Assembly (NCBI RefSeq): GCF_902167145.1 | Contig: NC_050097.1 | Coordinates: forward strand, 45,492,095-45,556,094 | DNA from: Zea mays | Lineage: Eukaryota; Streptophyta; Magnoliopsida; Poales; Poaceae | Direction of reading: 5' to 3' | Length of the DNA stretch: 64,000 nt | In this document: piece after piece, positions 45,111 through 58,125 of the stretch | Position numbering within the stretch: the stretch's first letter is position 1 | Layout of the letters: every line of letters begins with the position of its first letter | Made by a program: the position numbers and the translations under genes | Notes under the pieces: model-generated | Database searches by the model: none | What the model was told of the DNA's origin: nothing | What the model saw: only the letters and a program-made list of their open reading frames with translations

Positions 45111-46424
45111 CAACTTCACTAAAAATCTCACAAATTCATGTTCACAGGAATCTGACCAAACTACTTGGTAGATATTTTCCTCTAAGGTCTTTGCATTTTT
45201 CTTCCCAACCCAATCAGTCTCAAATCCATAGAATCCCAAAAACCATTAAAACAAAAGAGAAGGGGGTTAATAAGAGGAAAAATCAAAATGAATCAAGAGA
45301 TTAGATCTTTTGATGAATGATTACTTTATTTCATTCTTGAACTAGTCAGATCCTTTTCCAAGTTCTACAAATGAAGGATTATATATACAAAGGGACAAAG
45401 AATCTCATCTATGGATCTCTCTTAAGGCTCTAATGGGAAACTAAAAACTAGAGAATGGAAAACCTAAGCAACAGCAAATCTAGCAAATTATCTTTGGGTA
45501 TACCGAGGCATTGTACAACCCCACAACTTTTGGAAGAATAGATGTCCATTCATTTCATGAGATTTCAAAGTTTTTTTTATCGAGGAGAGAATCATAAAGT
45601 AAACCTTGCCGCTATTTTTTCTTATCAGGCAAATCCATTCATGTGTGCCATCAAACACTTTTTGATGAAAACAAATTGACTTTGCAATACTAAGTGCATT
45701 GGCATTACTTATACTAGTCCATAGATTTGGTATGTTGGTTGAAGAGTTTCTACACAAAGTTACATTGTAGCATTCTCGGTTCTCAACTTACTAAATCACT
45801 AGAGCCGACTGAATTTACAAAGGTTGTGCTCTAGCAACTTCCATCAAAAAATAGTTTTCATCAATAAGCGACTTCCAACACACATCCTAAAATGACACCT
45901 GGTCACCAGAGAACTATCAACCGTAACACAACACCAGCTTGGAAAATATTTGCACATGTATCTTTCAACAGAGATTCTAACATTCTGGTGTTCCTCCCCC
46001 TCCTTTCTTGGCAGATTATTCCTAATTTCTTGCTAATCTGATCTTGGACTAGAGAAACATGGAATCAAGGAAAAAATCCATCCTTTGAACAAGTTCAGCT
46101 AGAAGTCAAAACCTTGCATTTGTAGAGATGCATAGAGAAGAGCCTGAAGAGGTACCCATAGGAATGCATACCATTGCCTAGTCAGGTAGACCATGAACGC
46201 ATGTGATGTCACGAAGCCGACAAACTTGGAGAAGTAGGGTTGTAGGCCACTCCCGTCCTCCTGTGAAGCCGACGATCATAGAGAGACGATGAAGAAGGAA
46301 GGGGCACCTGGGTTGCATACCACCTCCCATCCTCCTGTGAAGCTAGTGATCGGCTGGTCGTAGAGAGACGATGAAGAAGGACAGGCACCTCCATGGACGT
46401 CAACATGTCATGCTGAGGAATTGT
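45111..46424. other. Unclassified sequence with one open frame and a tandem duplication
   Basis: A minus-strand open frame at 45488-45757 (89 codons: ICFHQKVFDGTHEWICLIRK) looks protein-like but is not recognised. At 46255-46395 a unit of about 80 bp (CATCCTCCTGTGAAGC...GAGAGACGATGAAGAAGG) occurs twice in tandem. No transposon ends seen. Confidence 0.3.
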
Positions 46425-46429
46425 AGAAC

Positions 46430-49400
46430 TGTCACACCCGGGTTTTAGGGGTCCAAAGCCCAGGCGCGAACATAATCACCAGGTGTGCTGGGACCAAGTC
46501 TCACACATATGATGAATCATGGCACAGGATCGAATGTCACATATTTACTACATAACAGGAGTTCTATACAAAATAAATAAATAATTACATTATAAGGAGA
46601 CAACGGTCCAGCAACCCAAAGTTGACTGGGAGACGACGGCCTAGACCTCTCACGAACACATTGCATCGTCCTCCATGCGCCTCATCCTGTAGTACCTGTT
46701 CTTGACCTGTGGGGGGTGTGAGACAGCAAGAGTGACCTCACATACAATCATAGCTCAACAAGTTGTGGGGAATAATGTGCATGAACTCGCCAAAGGTAGG
46801 AGCTCACGTGAAGTGTAAGGCTTACCAAAGAGGATGGTTGAAGCTGAGCATTGCTTTTAAAGTTGGTCAAAATTTTATTAGCAATTACTAAGTATAAGTA
46901 AATACCAACCCAATTAAGTAGTAGAACAAAAGTAACAACATCACCTGCGATGCAATGCATATGACAAATTGAATTTAGTTCCATAAATTAATCATGTGAG
47001 GGTCCGAGCTGCTCATGACCGTGAGCACGGCTAGTATACCAGTTTTACACTCTGCAGAGGTTGCACATCTTTACCCACAAGTCATGTTACCCATCTGCCA
47101 AGGGATCGCGACTTCTCATACACCTCTTCCGAGGAGGCGAGGCAGGGTAACACTACGAGGCCTTTACAAAGTTCCACTAGCTTCAGAAAACCCGCTACAG
47201 TTTATAAGAAGCTCCAATGCAGGGACCCCTCGCATGACCGCCATCGCAGGGCCTCCCTACACTGACCACTCCCCTACTGCCCTTGCCCCTTTCGGGTAAG
47301 GTAGTCTTCCACTAGCTTTCCTAATTAATCAGCCAAGGGCGTCCCATTAAACCCTTGTGGTAGCACTGTTTTCCCGGGTGGTCGCTCTATGTTCCAATTA
47401 ACATAATGATCTTGTCATGAACAGAAATAATAAACTGACAATAAAAGTGTAATCATGAATAATGTATCTTCATACCCAAAACCACATAAAGCACTAGCAA
47501 GTACTACCCAAAAAGTTCAGTGGTAAACAAGGTATAAAGATAATCAAACTAGGGTAACCTATTGGGTCCCATCAAAATTAACCTATGCAGATCATTATGA
47601 TTAATCAGAACATGAGTGGGTAAAAAGAAGTGATCAAGGGCATAACTTGCCTGGGACTTGAGATTCCAGGTACCAGGATGATCTTCAGATGACTCGTGAC
47701 CTCACACTAGTCGTAGCAATACAAACAAACAGTGTATAGGCAAAATTAACATTACACCAAACATAAGAATAAACTGCGTAATAATAATCTACGCGCCGCT
47801 ACGAGATCGCGGGATCGAGAACCACTAAAATCGGAGTTACGATTAAGGAGTTATGATTTCCCAAAGATTTAGGAGTCCGGTACATAAGGTATTAAGCACA
47901 TAATTTTAATTTTTAGATTTCATAACAAAATAAAGCTACCAGGGAATAAACAATATTATTATGGATCTAATTCAATTGGAATGGATCAATTTGGATTTAA
48001 AATGAATTAGATATGAATTAAATAAGTTTCAAGATTTATTTTTATACTAAAATTCCATTTTTCCTTATTTAATCTCGAATTTCTTTTAGGTTCTGGACTG
48101 CGCACACATTAACAGAGAACCCGAGGTCTAACTCATAAATTGTCTTAAGACTCAGTTTGTATCCGAATCGGACGGTGGGTTAATTTGTAAAAATTACGGG
48201 GTCTCTTTAGCAAATAGGCCAGGGCGAAGGGGTATCGGGCTATTTGGGCCGTTGGATCTCGCGCGGACGGAGCAGATTAGATCACATCCATATCCAAGCG
48301 GTATGCACTGGAGACCGCCGGATCTGTGATCGATGGGCATGATTTGATTAAACACAGGCCACACAACCGTCGATTCACGGCCCAGATTTAATGAGCGAAG
48401 GGGTACGCTCATACCTAATCCTATCCGTTCGCTGCGGCATCGATGGTCTGGATCAAAAATTGTCACGATCTAATCCTAGCCACACCTCGGTCGATCAACG
48501 GTCCAAGGGCTTCTCCTACCTCCCGGTAGCCATGGACGAGGGAGCAGTGGCCGGCGACGGCGCTCCCTGGCCGGACCTCCCTCCCCCACACACGGCTGCG
48601 CAAACTCGAATCCTACAGGTGCTACATACTGAGAAGACAAAGGCGAACACTACGGGAGGGTATTACCGGCATATAAGACGACGCAGAGGCCTAGTGACGG
48701 TGAATGGCGGCGCCGCGGCGATTTGGAGCTCCAATGGGCAATTCACCGGACACCGATGGCCCTAGCGACCGAGGTATTGCCCGACCACGCACACCGGCGG
48801 CACACCTCGACCCCACCCGTGGTTCTCTGTGTCGTCAGCGAAGAGGCCCCGGCTTCTCTCTCTCCCTTCCGCCGAATTACCCAGCCTGGTGGAGGAGTAG
48901 ACGCCAACACAGGCTACGGCAAGATGGCCAAGGGTTGAGTCGTGATGGCTTCCTACTTATACCCTGAAGTCCGGTTTGTTCATGGGATCGCAGCGAACCC
49001 GATCTTGGCGGGATTGAGCAGTGTTCGGGGTTTGTTAGGCGATGAAGGAAGTCCGAGCAGGAGGAAGACCCTGGCGCGCAGGCCCCACATGTCATCGGGC
49101 AAGTCTGTTGCAGAGGGAAAGGGATGAAGCTGATCCATGGGCCCCACCGGCAGAGGCAGTAGTTCCGTGGCACAATGGCACACCGCGTGCGAGCGCGCCC
49201 GGGAGTGCGTGGGCTTGTGTGGGCCGGATGGGGGAGAATTGGCCCACGCGTAAGTGACTCAGAGAAAAATATAAGGGCGCTGATGGGCCAGTGGGGTGCG
49301 ATTTAGTCTTGGGCCAGGCAGGAAAATAGGGCCCAGATGCGGTTTTGGTCCCATTCCTGTTTTCTTTTCTTTTTTATGATTTCTATTTCAAATTCAACCA

Positions 49401-49831
49401 TGATTCATCTTTGAATTTCAAGCAAAATTCTGATGTGGACAGAAATCATATCTTCATATTTATTCTTATTACTGTTACTATTATTATTTTTATTATTTAT
49501 CTTCCTCCTCACCCTTTATTTCAAAAAGGAATAAAGGATTATCATAATTACCTTTCTCAAATTCTTTACTATATATATATATATATTTATGTGAATTGAG
49601 GTCAAATTAAGTCTTGATTCCTTTGTTCAAACAAAAATGCTCATCACAAAATCATTGGCATGAGATGCATATTTCTAAACTCATTTATTTGTTACGTGAC
49701 CAATATAATTCCATTATTTGAATATGCACAAATAGGAGTTCAAATGATCTCCAAGGTTCCATAAATTCTCAAACACTAAGAATAATTATATTTATTTATT
49801 TATTTTCCTGATACAAATTTTGGGCTTTACA
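46430..49831 (-). repeat. 3' LTR of the Tekay-like element
   Basis: Nearly identical to 51490-54932. Visible indels include 15 bp missing near 47247, 14-16 bp missing relative to about 53941, and a shorter TA run (49570-49586). Short open frames here (for example 48391-48765) are repeated in both LTRs and are not genes. Substitutions are scattered at low density. Confidence 0.95.
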
Positions 49832-50030
49832 AATCCTACCCCCCTTAAAAATAATCTCGTCCTCGAGATTTGCAAGGAAAGGGTGTATACTCATATTATC
49901 TCAACACATATACGCAAACAAAATCTCAGCATGATGCATACTTCATTAGCAAGCCATGGGGTCGACTAGACCTTATTATTCCTTCTAAAATAATATCATA
50001 TCATCTACTAACTAAAGTAACATCTAGATC

Positions 50031-50360
50031 TTACAAATAGTAGTAATTTATATATATGTTTATGTAGCTTGGTGGAGCTGGCGGTGGTGGAGGAGGTTGT
50101 TGTTGTTGTCTCTCCAACCGCGCTTGCCTTATTTCTTGGCGGACCTGACGTATTTCCTCGCGTTCTTGTCTTATCTGATTTTGCATCTCGGTCACCAGGT
50201 CTGTTAATTGTTGTATTACCAGTCTTTGGGCAGCAACCACTTGATCGATTTCAACAAGTGGAGGATTTGGAGGATTCATTTCTGTTTGCTGTTGCGTGAT
50301 AATCTTTCCTTTCCTGGTATTGACCATGAAAGTTAGAAGCATATGGTAATAGTTTTGCAA
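50031..50360 (-). pseudogene. Gag N-terminal fragment
   Basis: Reads MVNTRKGKIITQQQ from an internal Met, then a coiled coil (VVAAQRLVIQQLTDLVTEMQ, QEREEIRQVRQEIRQARLE) and a Q/P run. MVNTR at the start followed by a Gln-rich coiled coil is typical of Del/Tekay gag. The capsid core, zinc knuckle and all of pol are missing. It ends at 50031 in AT-rich DNA. Whether the short peptide is made is unknown. Confidence 0.55.
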
Positions 50361-50399
50361 AGGAAATTATTCAATAAGCGGAATGAATAAGCTAGTAGT

Positions 50400-51473
50400 T
50401 GGTTATAATCTGAAGATTCTTTAGTAGGGCTTAATCTTTGTTTTGTGTCTAGATTGGGGTAACCAGTCGTATAAGGTGAATATCCAAGGGTAAGATAGAA
50501 TCTGTCAAGATGAGAGATATATATGGGTGAGATAGACTACAAGATGTAGGTTAAAAGTTTGTTTGTTGTTAGGTGGGAATAGAAAGGTTATACCATTCAT
50601 CATGGCTCTATGGGTTGGGTTAGCTCATGGTTGAGTTGATCCAATGTGCTAAGTTAAGTTAATACATGGCTAGTGGGGTCTAATCTCTTCTACTAGTGTC
50701 ATTAATCTGTTTAAGTGGACCACATTAAGTTAGATAACATTAGACCACACTAGATCAGGTCACATTAGGTAAGATAAGATCTAGATTAGATTGGATATGA
50801 CTAGATTAGACTAGTTTAGGTTAGATAGGTCCAACAGGGTAGAATATGTATTATTAAGATATGTTAGAATCTTTTGAGATTAGTTAGATATGTTATGATA
50901 AGATAGAATCTCTTCAAGATAAGATGAATTTATTAAGGTAAGAAGAACCTTTTAAGATGAGGTGGATCTAGTAAGATATGAGAGAATCTTATAAGATACG
51001 ATGAATCTATTAAGATATGGGAGAGTCTTTTAAGATTAGAGGGATCTCTATGAGATAGATACATTTTAATGGAGGATAATCTAAGTTGCTTAGTTTTCTT
51101 ATGAATCTATTTAAGCCTATACGTATATGCAGATGTAATTGTGGACATTACTCCACAACTCATCACACTCAATCAAAAATCCAAATCAAACATGTATCAT
51201 AAGAACAAGCATTCAAACACATAGATACCTATAAAAATAGTTTTGTTTTTGTTCCTAAGATTAGGTCTCCTAGTCCTAAGAGTCACTTTAGGTACGGAAT
51301 TTCAAAGTGTGAAATCCACATTTGTCTTTTAGAAAGAAAAGGTAAGAATAATCAGAGTGAAGCGGAAATAGATGAGAAAAGATTAAGAAAAGTTTAGAAA
51401 AGAATCAGAGTAGCAAAGGTAAGTAAGTAATGATTGTCCTGTTCTATCTAGGTTTCGTCCTACAGTCAACATT
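50400..51473. other. Leader region of the Tekay-like element with AGATTAGATAAG-type repeats
   Basis: 50680-51060 is a degenerate array built on (T)TAGATTAGAT/AAGATATGAGAGAATCTTTTAAGAT, of the kind seen in 5' leaders of these elements (read on the minus strand). No coding. Confidence 0.5.
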
Positions 51474-51489
51474 CCTCTGATACCACTTC

Positions 51490-54400
51490 TGTCACACCCG
51501 GGTTTTAGGGGTCCAAAGCCCGGCCGCGAACATAATCACCAGGTGTGCTGGGACCAAGTCTCACACATATGATGAATCATGGCACAGGATCGAATGTCAC
51601 ATATTTACTACATAACAGGAGTTCTATACAAAATAAATAAATAATTACATTATAAGGAGACAACGGTCCAGCAACCCAAAGTTGACTGGGAGATGACGGC
51701 CTAGACCTCTCACGAACACATCGCAGCGTCCTCCATGCGCCTCATCCTGTAGTACCTGTTCTTGACCTGTGGGGGGGTGTGAGACAGCAAGAGTGAGCTC
51801 ACATACGATCATAGCTCAACAAGTTGTGGGGAATAATGTGCATGAACTCGCCAAAGGTGGGAGCTCACGTGAAGTGTAAGGCTTACCAAAGAGGATGGTT
51901 GAAGCTGAGCATTGCTTTTAAAGTTGGTCAAAATTTTATTAGCAATTACTAAGTATAAGTAAATACCAACCCAATTAAGTAGTAGAACAAAAGTAACAAC
52001 ATCACCTACGATGCAATGCATATGACAAATTGAATTTAGTTCCATAAATTAATCATGTGAGGGTCCGAGCTGCTCATGACCGTGAGCACGGCTAGTATAC
52101 CAGTTTTACACTCTGCAGAGGTTGCGCATCTTTACCCACAAGTCATGTTACCCATCTGCCAAGGGATCGCGACTTCCCATACACCTCTTCCGAGGAGGCG
52201 AGGCAGGGTAACACTACGAGGCCTTTACAAAGTTCCACTAGCTTCAGAAAACCTGCTACAGTTTATAGGAAGCTCCAATGCAAGGACCCCTCGCATGACC
52301 GCCATCGCAGCAAAATCATCCCAAGGGCCTCCCTACACTGACCACTCCCCTACTGCCCTTGCCCCTTTCGGGTAAGGTAGTCTTCCACTAGCTTTCCTAA
52401 TTAATCAGCCAAGGGCGTCCCATTAAACCCTTGTGGTAGCACTGTTTTCCCGGGTGGTCGCTCCATGTTCCAATTAACATAATGATCTTGTCATGAACAG
52501 AAATAATAAACTGATAATAAAAGTGTAATCATGAATAATGTATCTTCATACCCAAAACCACATAAAGCACTAGCAAGTACTACCCAAAAAGTTCAGTGGT
52601 AAACAAGGTATAAAGATAATCAAACTAGGGTAACCTATTGGGTCCCATCAAAATTAACCTATGCAGATCATTATGATTAATCAGAACATGAGTGGGTAAA
52701 AAGAAGTGATCAAGGGCATAACTTGCATGGGACTTGAGATTCCAGGTACCAGGATGATCTTCAGATGACTCGTGACCTCACACTAGTCGTAGCAATACAA
52801 ACAAACAGTGTATAGGCAAAATTAACATTACACCAAACATAAGAATAAACTGCATAATAATAATCTACGCGCCGCTACGAGATCGCGGGATCGAGAACCA
52901 CTAAAATCGGAGTTACGATTAAGGAGTTATGATTTTCCAAAGATTTAGGAGTCCGGTACATAAGATATTAAGCACATAATTTTAATTTTTAGATTTCATA
53001 ACAAAATAAAGCTACCAAGGAATAAACAATATTATTATGGATCTAATGCAATTGGAATGGATCAATTTGGATTTAAAATGAATTAGATATGAATTAAATA
53101 AGTTTCAAGATTTATTTTTATACTAAAATTCCATTTTTCCTTATTTAATCTCGAATTTCTTTTAGGTTCCGGACTGCGCACACATTAACAGAGAACCCGA
53201 GGTCTAACTCATAAATTGTCTTAAGACTCAGTTTGTATCCGAATCAGACGACGGGTTAATTTGTAAAAATTACGGGGTCTCTTTAGCAAATAGGCCAGGG
53301 CGAAGGGGTATCGGGCTATTTGGGCCGTTGGATCTCGCGCGGACGGCGCAGATTAGATCACATCCATATCCAAGCGGTATGCACTAGAGACCGTCGGATC
53401 TGTGATCGACGGGCATGATTTGATTAAACACAGGCCACACAACCGTCGATTCACGGCCCGGATTTAATGAGCGAAGGGGTACGCTCATACCTAATCCTAT
53501 CCGTCCGCTGCGGCATCGATGGTCTGGATCAAAATTTGTCACGATCTAATCCTAGCCACACCTTGGTCGATCAACGGTCCAAGGGCTTCTCCTACCTCCC
53601 GGTAGCCATGGACGAGGGAGCAGTGGCCGGCGACGGCGCTCCCTGGCCGGACCTCCCTCCCCCACACACGGCTGCGCAAACTCGAATCCTATGGGTGCTA
53701 CATACTGAGAAGACAAAGGCGAACACTATGGGAGGGTATTACCGGCGTATAAGACGACGCAGAGGCCTAGTGACGGTGAATGGCGGCGCCGCGTCGATTT
53801 GGAGCTCCAATGGACAATTCACCGGACACTGATGGCCCTAGCGACCGAGGTATTGCCCGACCACGCACACCGGCGGCACACCTCGACCCCACCCGCGGTT
53901 CTCTATGTCGTCGGCGAAGAGGCCCCGGCTTCTCTCTCTCCCCAATTTCTCTCTCCCTTCCGCCGAATTACCCAGCCTGGTGGAGGAGTAGACGCCAACG
54001 CAGGCTACGGCAAGATGGCCAAGGGTTGAGTCGTGATGGCTTCCTACTTATACCCTGAAGTCTGGTTTGTTCATGGGATCGCAGCGAACTCGATCTTGGC
54101 GGGATTGAGCAGTGTTCGGGGTTTGTTAGGCGATGAAGGAAGTCCGAGCAGGAGGAAGACCCTGGCGCGCAGGCCCCACATGTCATCGGGCAAGTCTGTT
54201 GCAGAGGGAAAGGGATGAAGTTGATCCATGGGCCCCACCGGCAGAGGCAGTAGTTCCGCGGCACAATGGCACACCGCGTGCGAGCGCGCCCGTGAGTGCG
54301 TGGGCTTGTGTGGGCCGGATGGGGGAGAATTGGCCCACGCGTAAGTGACTCAGAGAAAAATATAAGGGCGCTGATGGGCCAGTGGGGTGCGATTTAGTCT

Positions 54401-54657
54401 TGGGCCAGGCAGGAAAATAGGGCCCAGATGCGGTTTTGGTCCCATTCCTGTTTTCTTTTCTTTTTTATGATTTCTATTTCAAATTCAACCATGATTCATC
54501 TTTGAATTTCAAGCAAAATTCTGATGTGGACAGAAATCATATCTTCATATTTATTCTTATTACTGTTACTATTATTATTTTTATTATTTATCTTCCTCCT
54601 CACCCTTTATTTCAAAAAGGAATAAAGGATTATCATAATTACCTTTCTCAAATTCTT

Positions 54658-54694
<37 letters not shown>

Positions 54695-54932
54695 AATTGA
54701 GGTCAAATTAAGTCTTGATTCCTTTGTTCAAACAAAAATGCTCATCACAAAATCATCGGCATGAGATGCATATTTCTAAACTCATTTATTTGTTACGTGA
54801 CCAATATAATTCCATTATTTGAATATGCACAAATAGGAGTTCAAATGATCTCCAAGGTTCCATAAATTCTCAAACACTAAGAATAATTATATTTATTTAT
54901 TTATTTTCCTGATACAAATTTTGGGCTTTACA
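51490..54932 (-). repeat. 5' LTR of the Tekay-like element
   Basis: See the 3' LTR. The right end TTTGGGCTTTACA is followed by AGAAC. The TA run at 54661-54690 is longer than in the other LTR. Confidence 0.95.
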
Positions 54933-54937
54933 AGAAC

Positions 54938-56220
54938 TGTCGCTATAGATGTGGGCTAGGCTAAAACACCTAATATTTAGATCGATCTAGTCCAAAATTG
55001 CAGGATATGTCGTGGCCCATCTGACATACCCTATAACTCCGCCCATAAACCTAAGGCTAGAGAGATGGGATGGTTAGGAGTAGCCACCCTCTTATTTATA
55101 TATCTACTACACAACCCCTAACTTGCTCTTAGATTTTTTGTTGTACCACTTAACCCCATAAGCAAAATGGTCCAACTTTTTACCAGTGCACCTAGCAGTC
55201 AGGAGCTCTTTGTTGGGCTCTGACAAGTGGGCCCCAACACTTGGGAGTGGACAAGTGACACAACGAACAACAAAACGTTTCGTAGGTAACTGTAGCATCT
55301 CGTTCTGTGTGTTCTATCAGGCTACAGGGCAGGGGTATCTATAGGGAACCGAGGGTAGGTGACCCAAAATACCTTCATACCCTCGATTACCTACTACATC
55401 CCGAGAATATTTGGCTCAAGGGGGTAATTACAGCATGGTGTTGCCTGATGGGCAGGTGCACCCAAATGTCTACACATCGATTACACTAACCGATGGGGCC
55501 TCTAAGGCACCCTCCGGTTGATTGACTTTATGATAGGGACTACCTTTTCAAGGTCTTTCGCTACTGTGGGGCCTTCACATCTTAGGACCCCTCGTATCCA
55601 GCGTAGGACGATCCACACTGTCTCCTGAACCATTGTGGGTGACAAAGTCCATGACCCTTGCTCTCCATGTATAGGAATTTGCCTGGCCATGGTGGAGGTC
55701 TTCACTTGTGGGGAGCCCCCTGGTGGGCTTCTGCCTTCGCAAGCTGTTGGAAATTACAGGAGCGAGGACCCCGTTGGTGAGCCTGTTTGAAGTCTTTGGT
55801 TTGGCCTGGTCGTGCGATCATGTATGGTTAGTTATCGCCTAGAGGCAAGTTTATGAAGGGCCGATTAAGGTCAATGATATTAGGCTTGTCCTTCGCCCAA
55901 ACAGTACCTCAAGGCAATGACTCATCCTGATGAGCCGACCCCTAAGTCTTTATTGAAGGGACAAACTCGAATGCTGCCCTCGATCATCAGGTGAACAGCC
56001 TGGGGGTTGAAATAACTGTTGGAAGCGACATGGTAGGCGAGGTTCACACGTTTTTTGGTGAGAAGACTAGTTGCGATGCAAAAGCGGGGCGTTGGCCGTC
56101 TAGGGGACTACGGCAAGGGAGGGCTCTAAAGCCAGAGCCTAGGAGGTGTTCTCATTAGGATTGCATTGATGGTGCGGTGTCTTTGCTAGCTTGTTGCTGT
56201 TGCGAACACGCTAGCCCCCA
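54938..56220. other. Retroelement-like DNA left of the antisense-gene relic
   Basis: No intact frame. By analogy with the Tat element at 18510-25797, in opposite orientation, the 3' LTR and the first exons of the antisense gene should lie here. I see no Transposase_28-type sequence and no LTR ends, so this part is either rearranged or unrelated. Confidence 0.3.
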
Positions 56221-57968
56221 TGGCAAAAGTCCAGGAAGAAGTGGTTCCCGCAAAAGCGGAGTGTGCGGAGGCCAAGAGGAGACTTGCTCCGAAGAAAACT
56301 GAGGCCGAGCAGTAGAAAAAAAGGGCAAAGTCTACTGAGGCTGAGGTTAAGTTCCTACGTAAGGAGGTGGCTGAATTATAGGCACAGAAGGACTCCGCCT
56401 TGGCGGAGCTGTCCGTGCAGCGGCTTTCGTTCGGAGGGCTTTGAGCAGAGTGTGCAGACTAATGCTCGAGCGGTCTTTGAGGATTTCTGCCGGGTGTATG
56501 AGTTGCTGGGGGCGGCCAACCATCCGTTGGAATTCGAGGGCGACAACCTCTTTGACCGTTGGATAAAGTGGTTGCGTACTGAGATGCATGGGCTTCCTGA
56601 TGTTATCGGTCTGCTGATGACCTTCTCTACCCTTGTTACTCAGGAGAGCAGTTTTGAGTCATTGATCCGTGAGGGGTGCAACCACATGGCGTGCCTGTCC
56701 TCGGAGGACTTAGTTGTAAATTTCAGTGTTTACAGCGAGGTCAGCGCCGCCACGAGCGAGGCTGTGGACGAGATGCTAGACCGCATGTGGAGTCCCTATG
56801 CCGTCGAAGTCACACAATGATGTTCCTTGGCGGAACTGGAGAAGGTGAGTGTATGTACCTATATATGTATAGTTTTACACGAGTGGTTACTTGTGCTTAT
56901 GGCTCTTTCAATTAGGAGAGGACCTCATACATCACGGAGACTGGGGACACCTCTGACGCAGTGGTGACGGAACCAGCGGAGGCCGCCCCTGCAGAACTAC
57001 ATGTGAATGCTGCTGCTGCAATGGAGGGTGTTCTGCATGCTGCCGGGATTGTGGTAAATGTGGTGCAAGTGGAGGCTGCCTCTATGCGTGGTGAGGTTTA
57101 TTTATTATTTGTAAGAAAACTTCGTATGCTTTTGGAGGAGGGTCTTCTGATACTCATTGAACATTGCTTTTGTGTTGGTTCCTTCTTGTGGCCTGTGTAG
57201 GGCGATTTTGTGGCTCATTTTGTAAAGGAAAACAATCCATTGGATGTCACTATTTGCCTATTTGTATTACACCCTTAGCTTGCCGAAGTCCATTGGACTC
57301 CGCTAGTGTATACAATTTTTTGATTCGGAGTCATCCAGGGGCGATTCTAGGGAGGGGCAAAGGGGGCCAATGTCCCCCTAACCATTTCCAAAATCTATAG
57401 GAACTAATTTTGTTACCTAATCACCATATAAATAATGTAAAATACCTCCTAACAGCTCCTACAATCTGATTTGTCCCCTCAATCTTAAATTAGGGCTTTG
57501 CCCCTGGAGTCATCCATTGACGAGGACTTGGAATTTTATGCATTGATGGATAGGACTTGGATTTTTTTCATGGCACTGGACATTGCGGCGTCAATTGCTG
57601 TCGGCGTGAGCGATGGATCTTCTGTTGTCTTTGTGGAGCGAAGGGGTCTCCACCCCAGACATCGATGTGTGGCATGGTTCTACCCGTCGGTGGCAACGGG
57701 TGAAATTGAATGAGCCTGCATTGGAGATGGTGTCTAAGAGGGGTGGCCTTAGTGTGGCGAGGACTTTGTTCCTTGGTGCGAGCGAGACATTGTAATAGAC
57801 CTCGGGCCATGCCAAGAGGCCATAACTGGGGCACTTAGTGGGGTCCCCGCTCACCCATGTGTTAGTAAGATGGAGCTTAGGTCGTTGTTCGAGGGTGAGG
57901 AGCTGCGAATATTGCTATTTGATTATAGGGAGCTTGGCATTGTTTCCAAGGAGGCCCCTAGCCGTTGA
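56221..57968 (+). pseudogene. Decayed homolog of the Tat antisense gene (exons 3-5)
   Basis: The exon 3 counterpart (56221-56844) starts as a Glu/Lys-rich coiled coil with two stops, then reads FDRWIKWLRTEMHGLPDVIG and LMTFSTLVTQESSFESLIREGCNH, aligning with LRCLEWVQEELQELPTVLAG and LMSFTSLVTCEAAMNALSREGCRH at 22300-22460 of the intact copy. Introns follow at corresponding places: AAG|GTGAGT 56844/45 to ATTAG|GAG 56915/16, and GTG|GTGAGG near 57091 to GTGTAG near 57200. The last exon holds DSESSIDEDLEFYALMD and ends GEELRILLFDYRELGIV, close to GEELRIMLFNYREMGII. A MITE (57337-57505) interrupts it. It lies on the plus strand, so its parent element runs minus. Confidence 0.75.
57337..57505. mobile_element. 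MITE, 169 bp, TSD of 10 bp
   Basis: Starts AGGGGCGATTCTAGGG and ends GGGCTTTGCCCCT, flanked by GGAGTCATCC at 57327-57336 and 57506-57515. The 10-bp duplication suggests a Mutator-like origin. Removing it restores the reading DSESSIDEDLEF of the surrounding relic. Confidence 0.8.
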
Positions 57969-58125
57969 TGAATGTAGCCTACGCCTTGTGTGATTGTGCA
58001 TGTAATGTGTTGGGTGACTTCACGGTGCTCTTTGATCGGTAGCTTAGACGTGGAACGCTGCCCTAGCTTCCCTTGTCGATTAGGGACCATCTTGTTATTG
58101 TATGGCATAAGGTCTGAGGTGGTGT

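Larger units (their letters stand above)
46430..54932 (-). mobile_element. Tekay/Del-like gypsy retrotransposon, non-autonomous, giant LTRs
   Basis: Two LTRs (46430-49831 and 51490-54932, about 3.4 kb each) flank 1658 bp of internal DNA. AGAAC flanks both sides (46425-46429 and 54933-54937). On the minus strand the LTR reads TGTAAAGCCC...GGGTGTGACA; the PBS TGGTATCAGAGG (51485-51474) follows the 5' LTR after four bases, and the PPT TTTTTAAGGGGGGTAGGATT precedes the 3' LTR. LTR ends and size fit the Tekay/Del chromovirus lineage. Only the start of gag remains inside, so the element depends on a partner. Confidence 0.9.

Noticed and set aside
48391..48765. Open frame of 124 codons in the Tekay-like LTR, repeated at 53467-53832
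   Set aside because: Lies within both LTRs, differs between them by changes without codon pattern, resembles no protein, and overlaps other frames of similar length.
49570..49590. Regulatory meaning of the TA run in the Tekay-like LTR
   Set aside because: Simple microsatellite that differs in length between the two LTRs.
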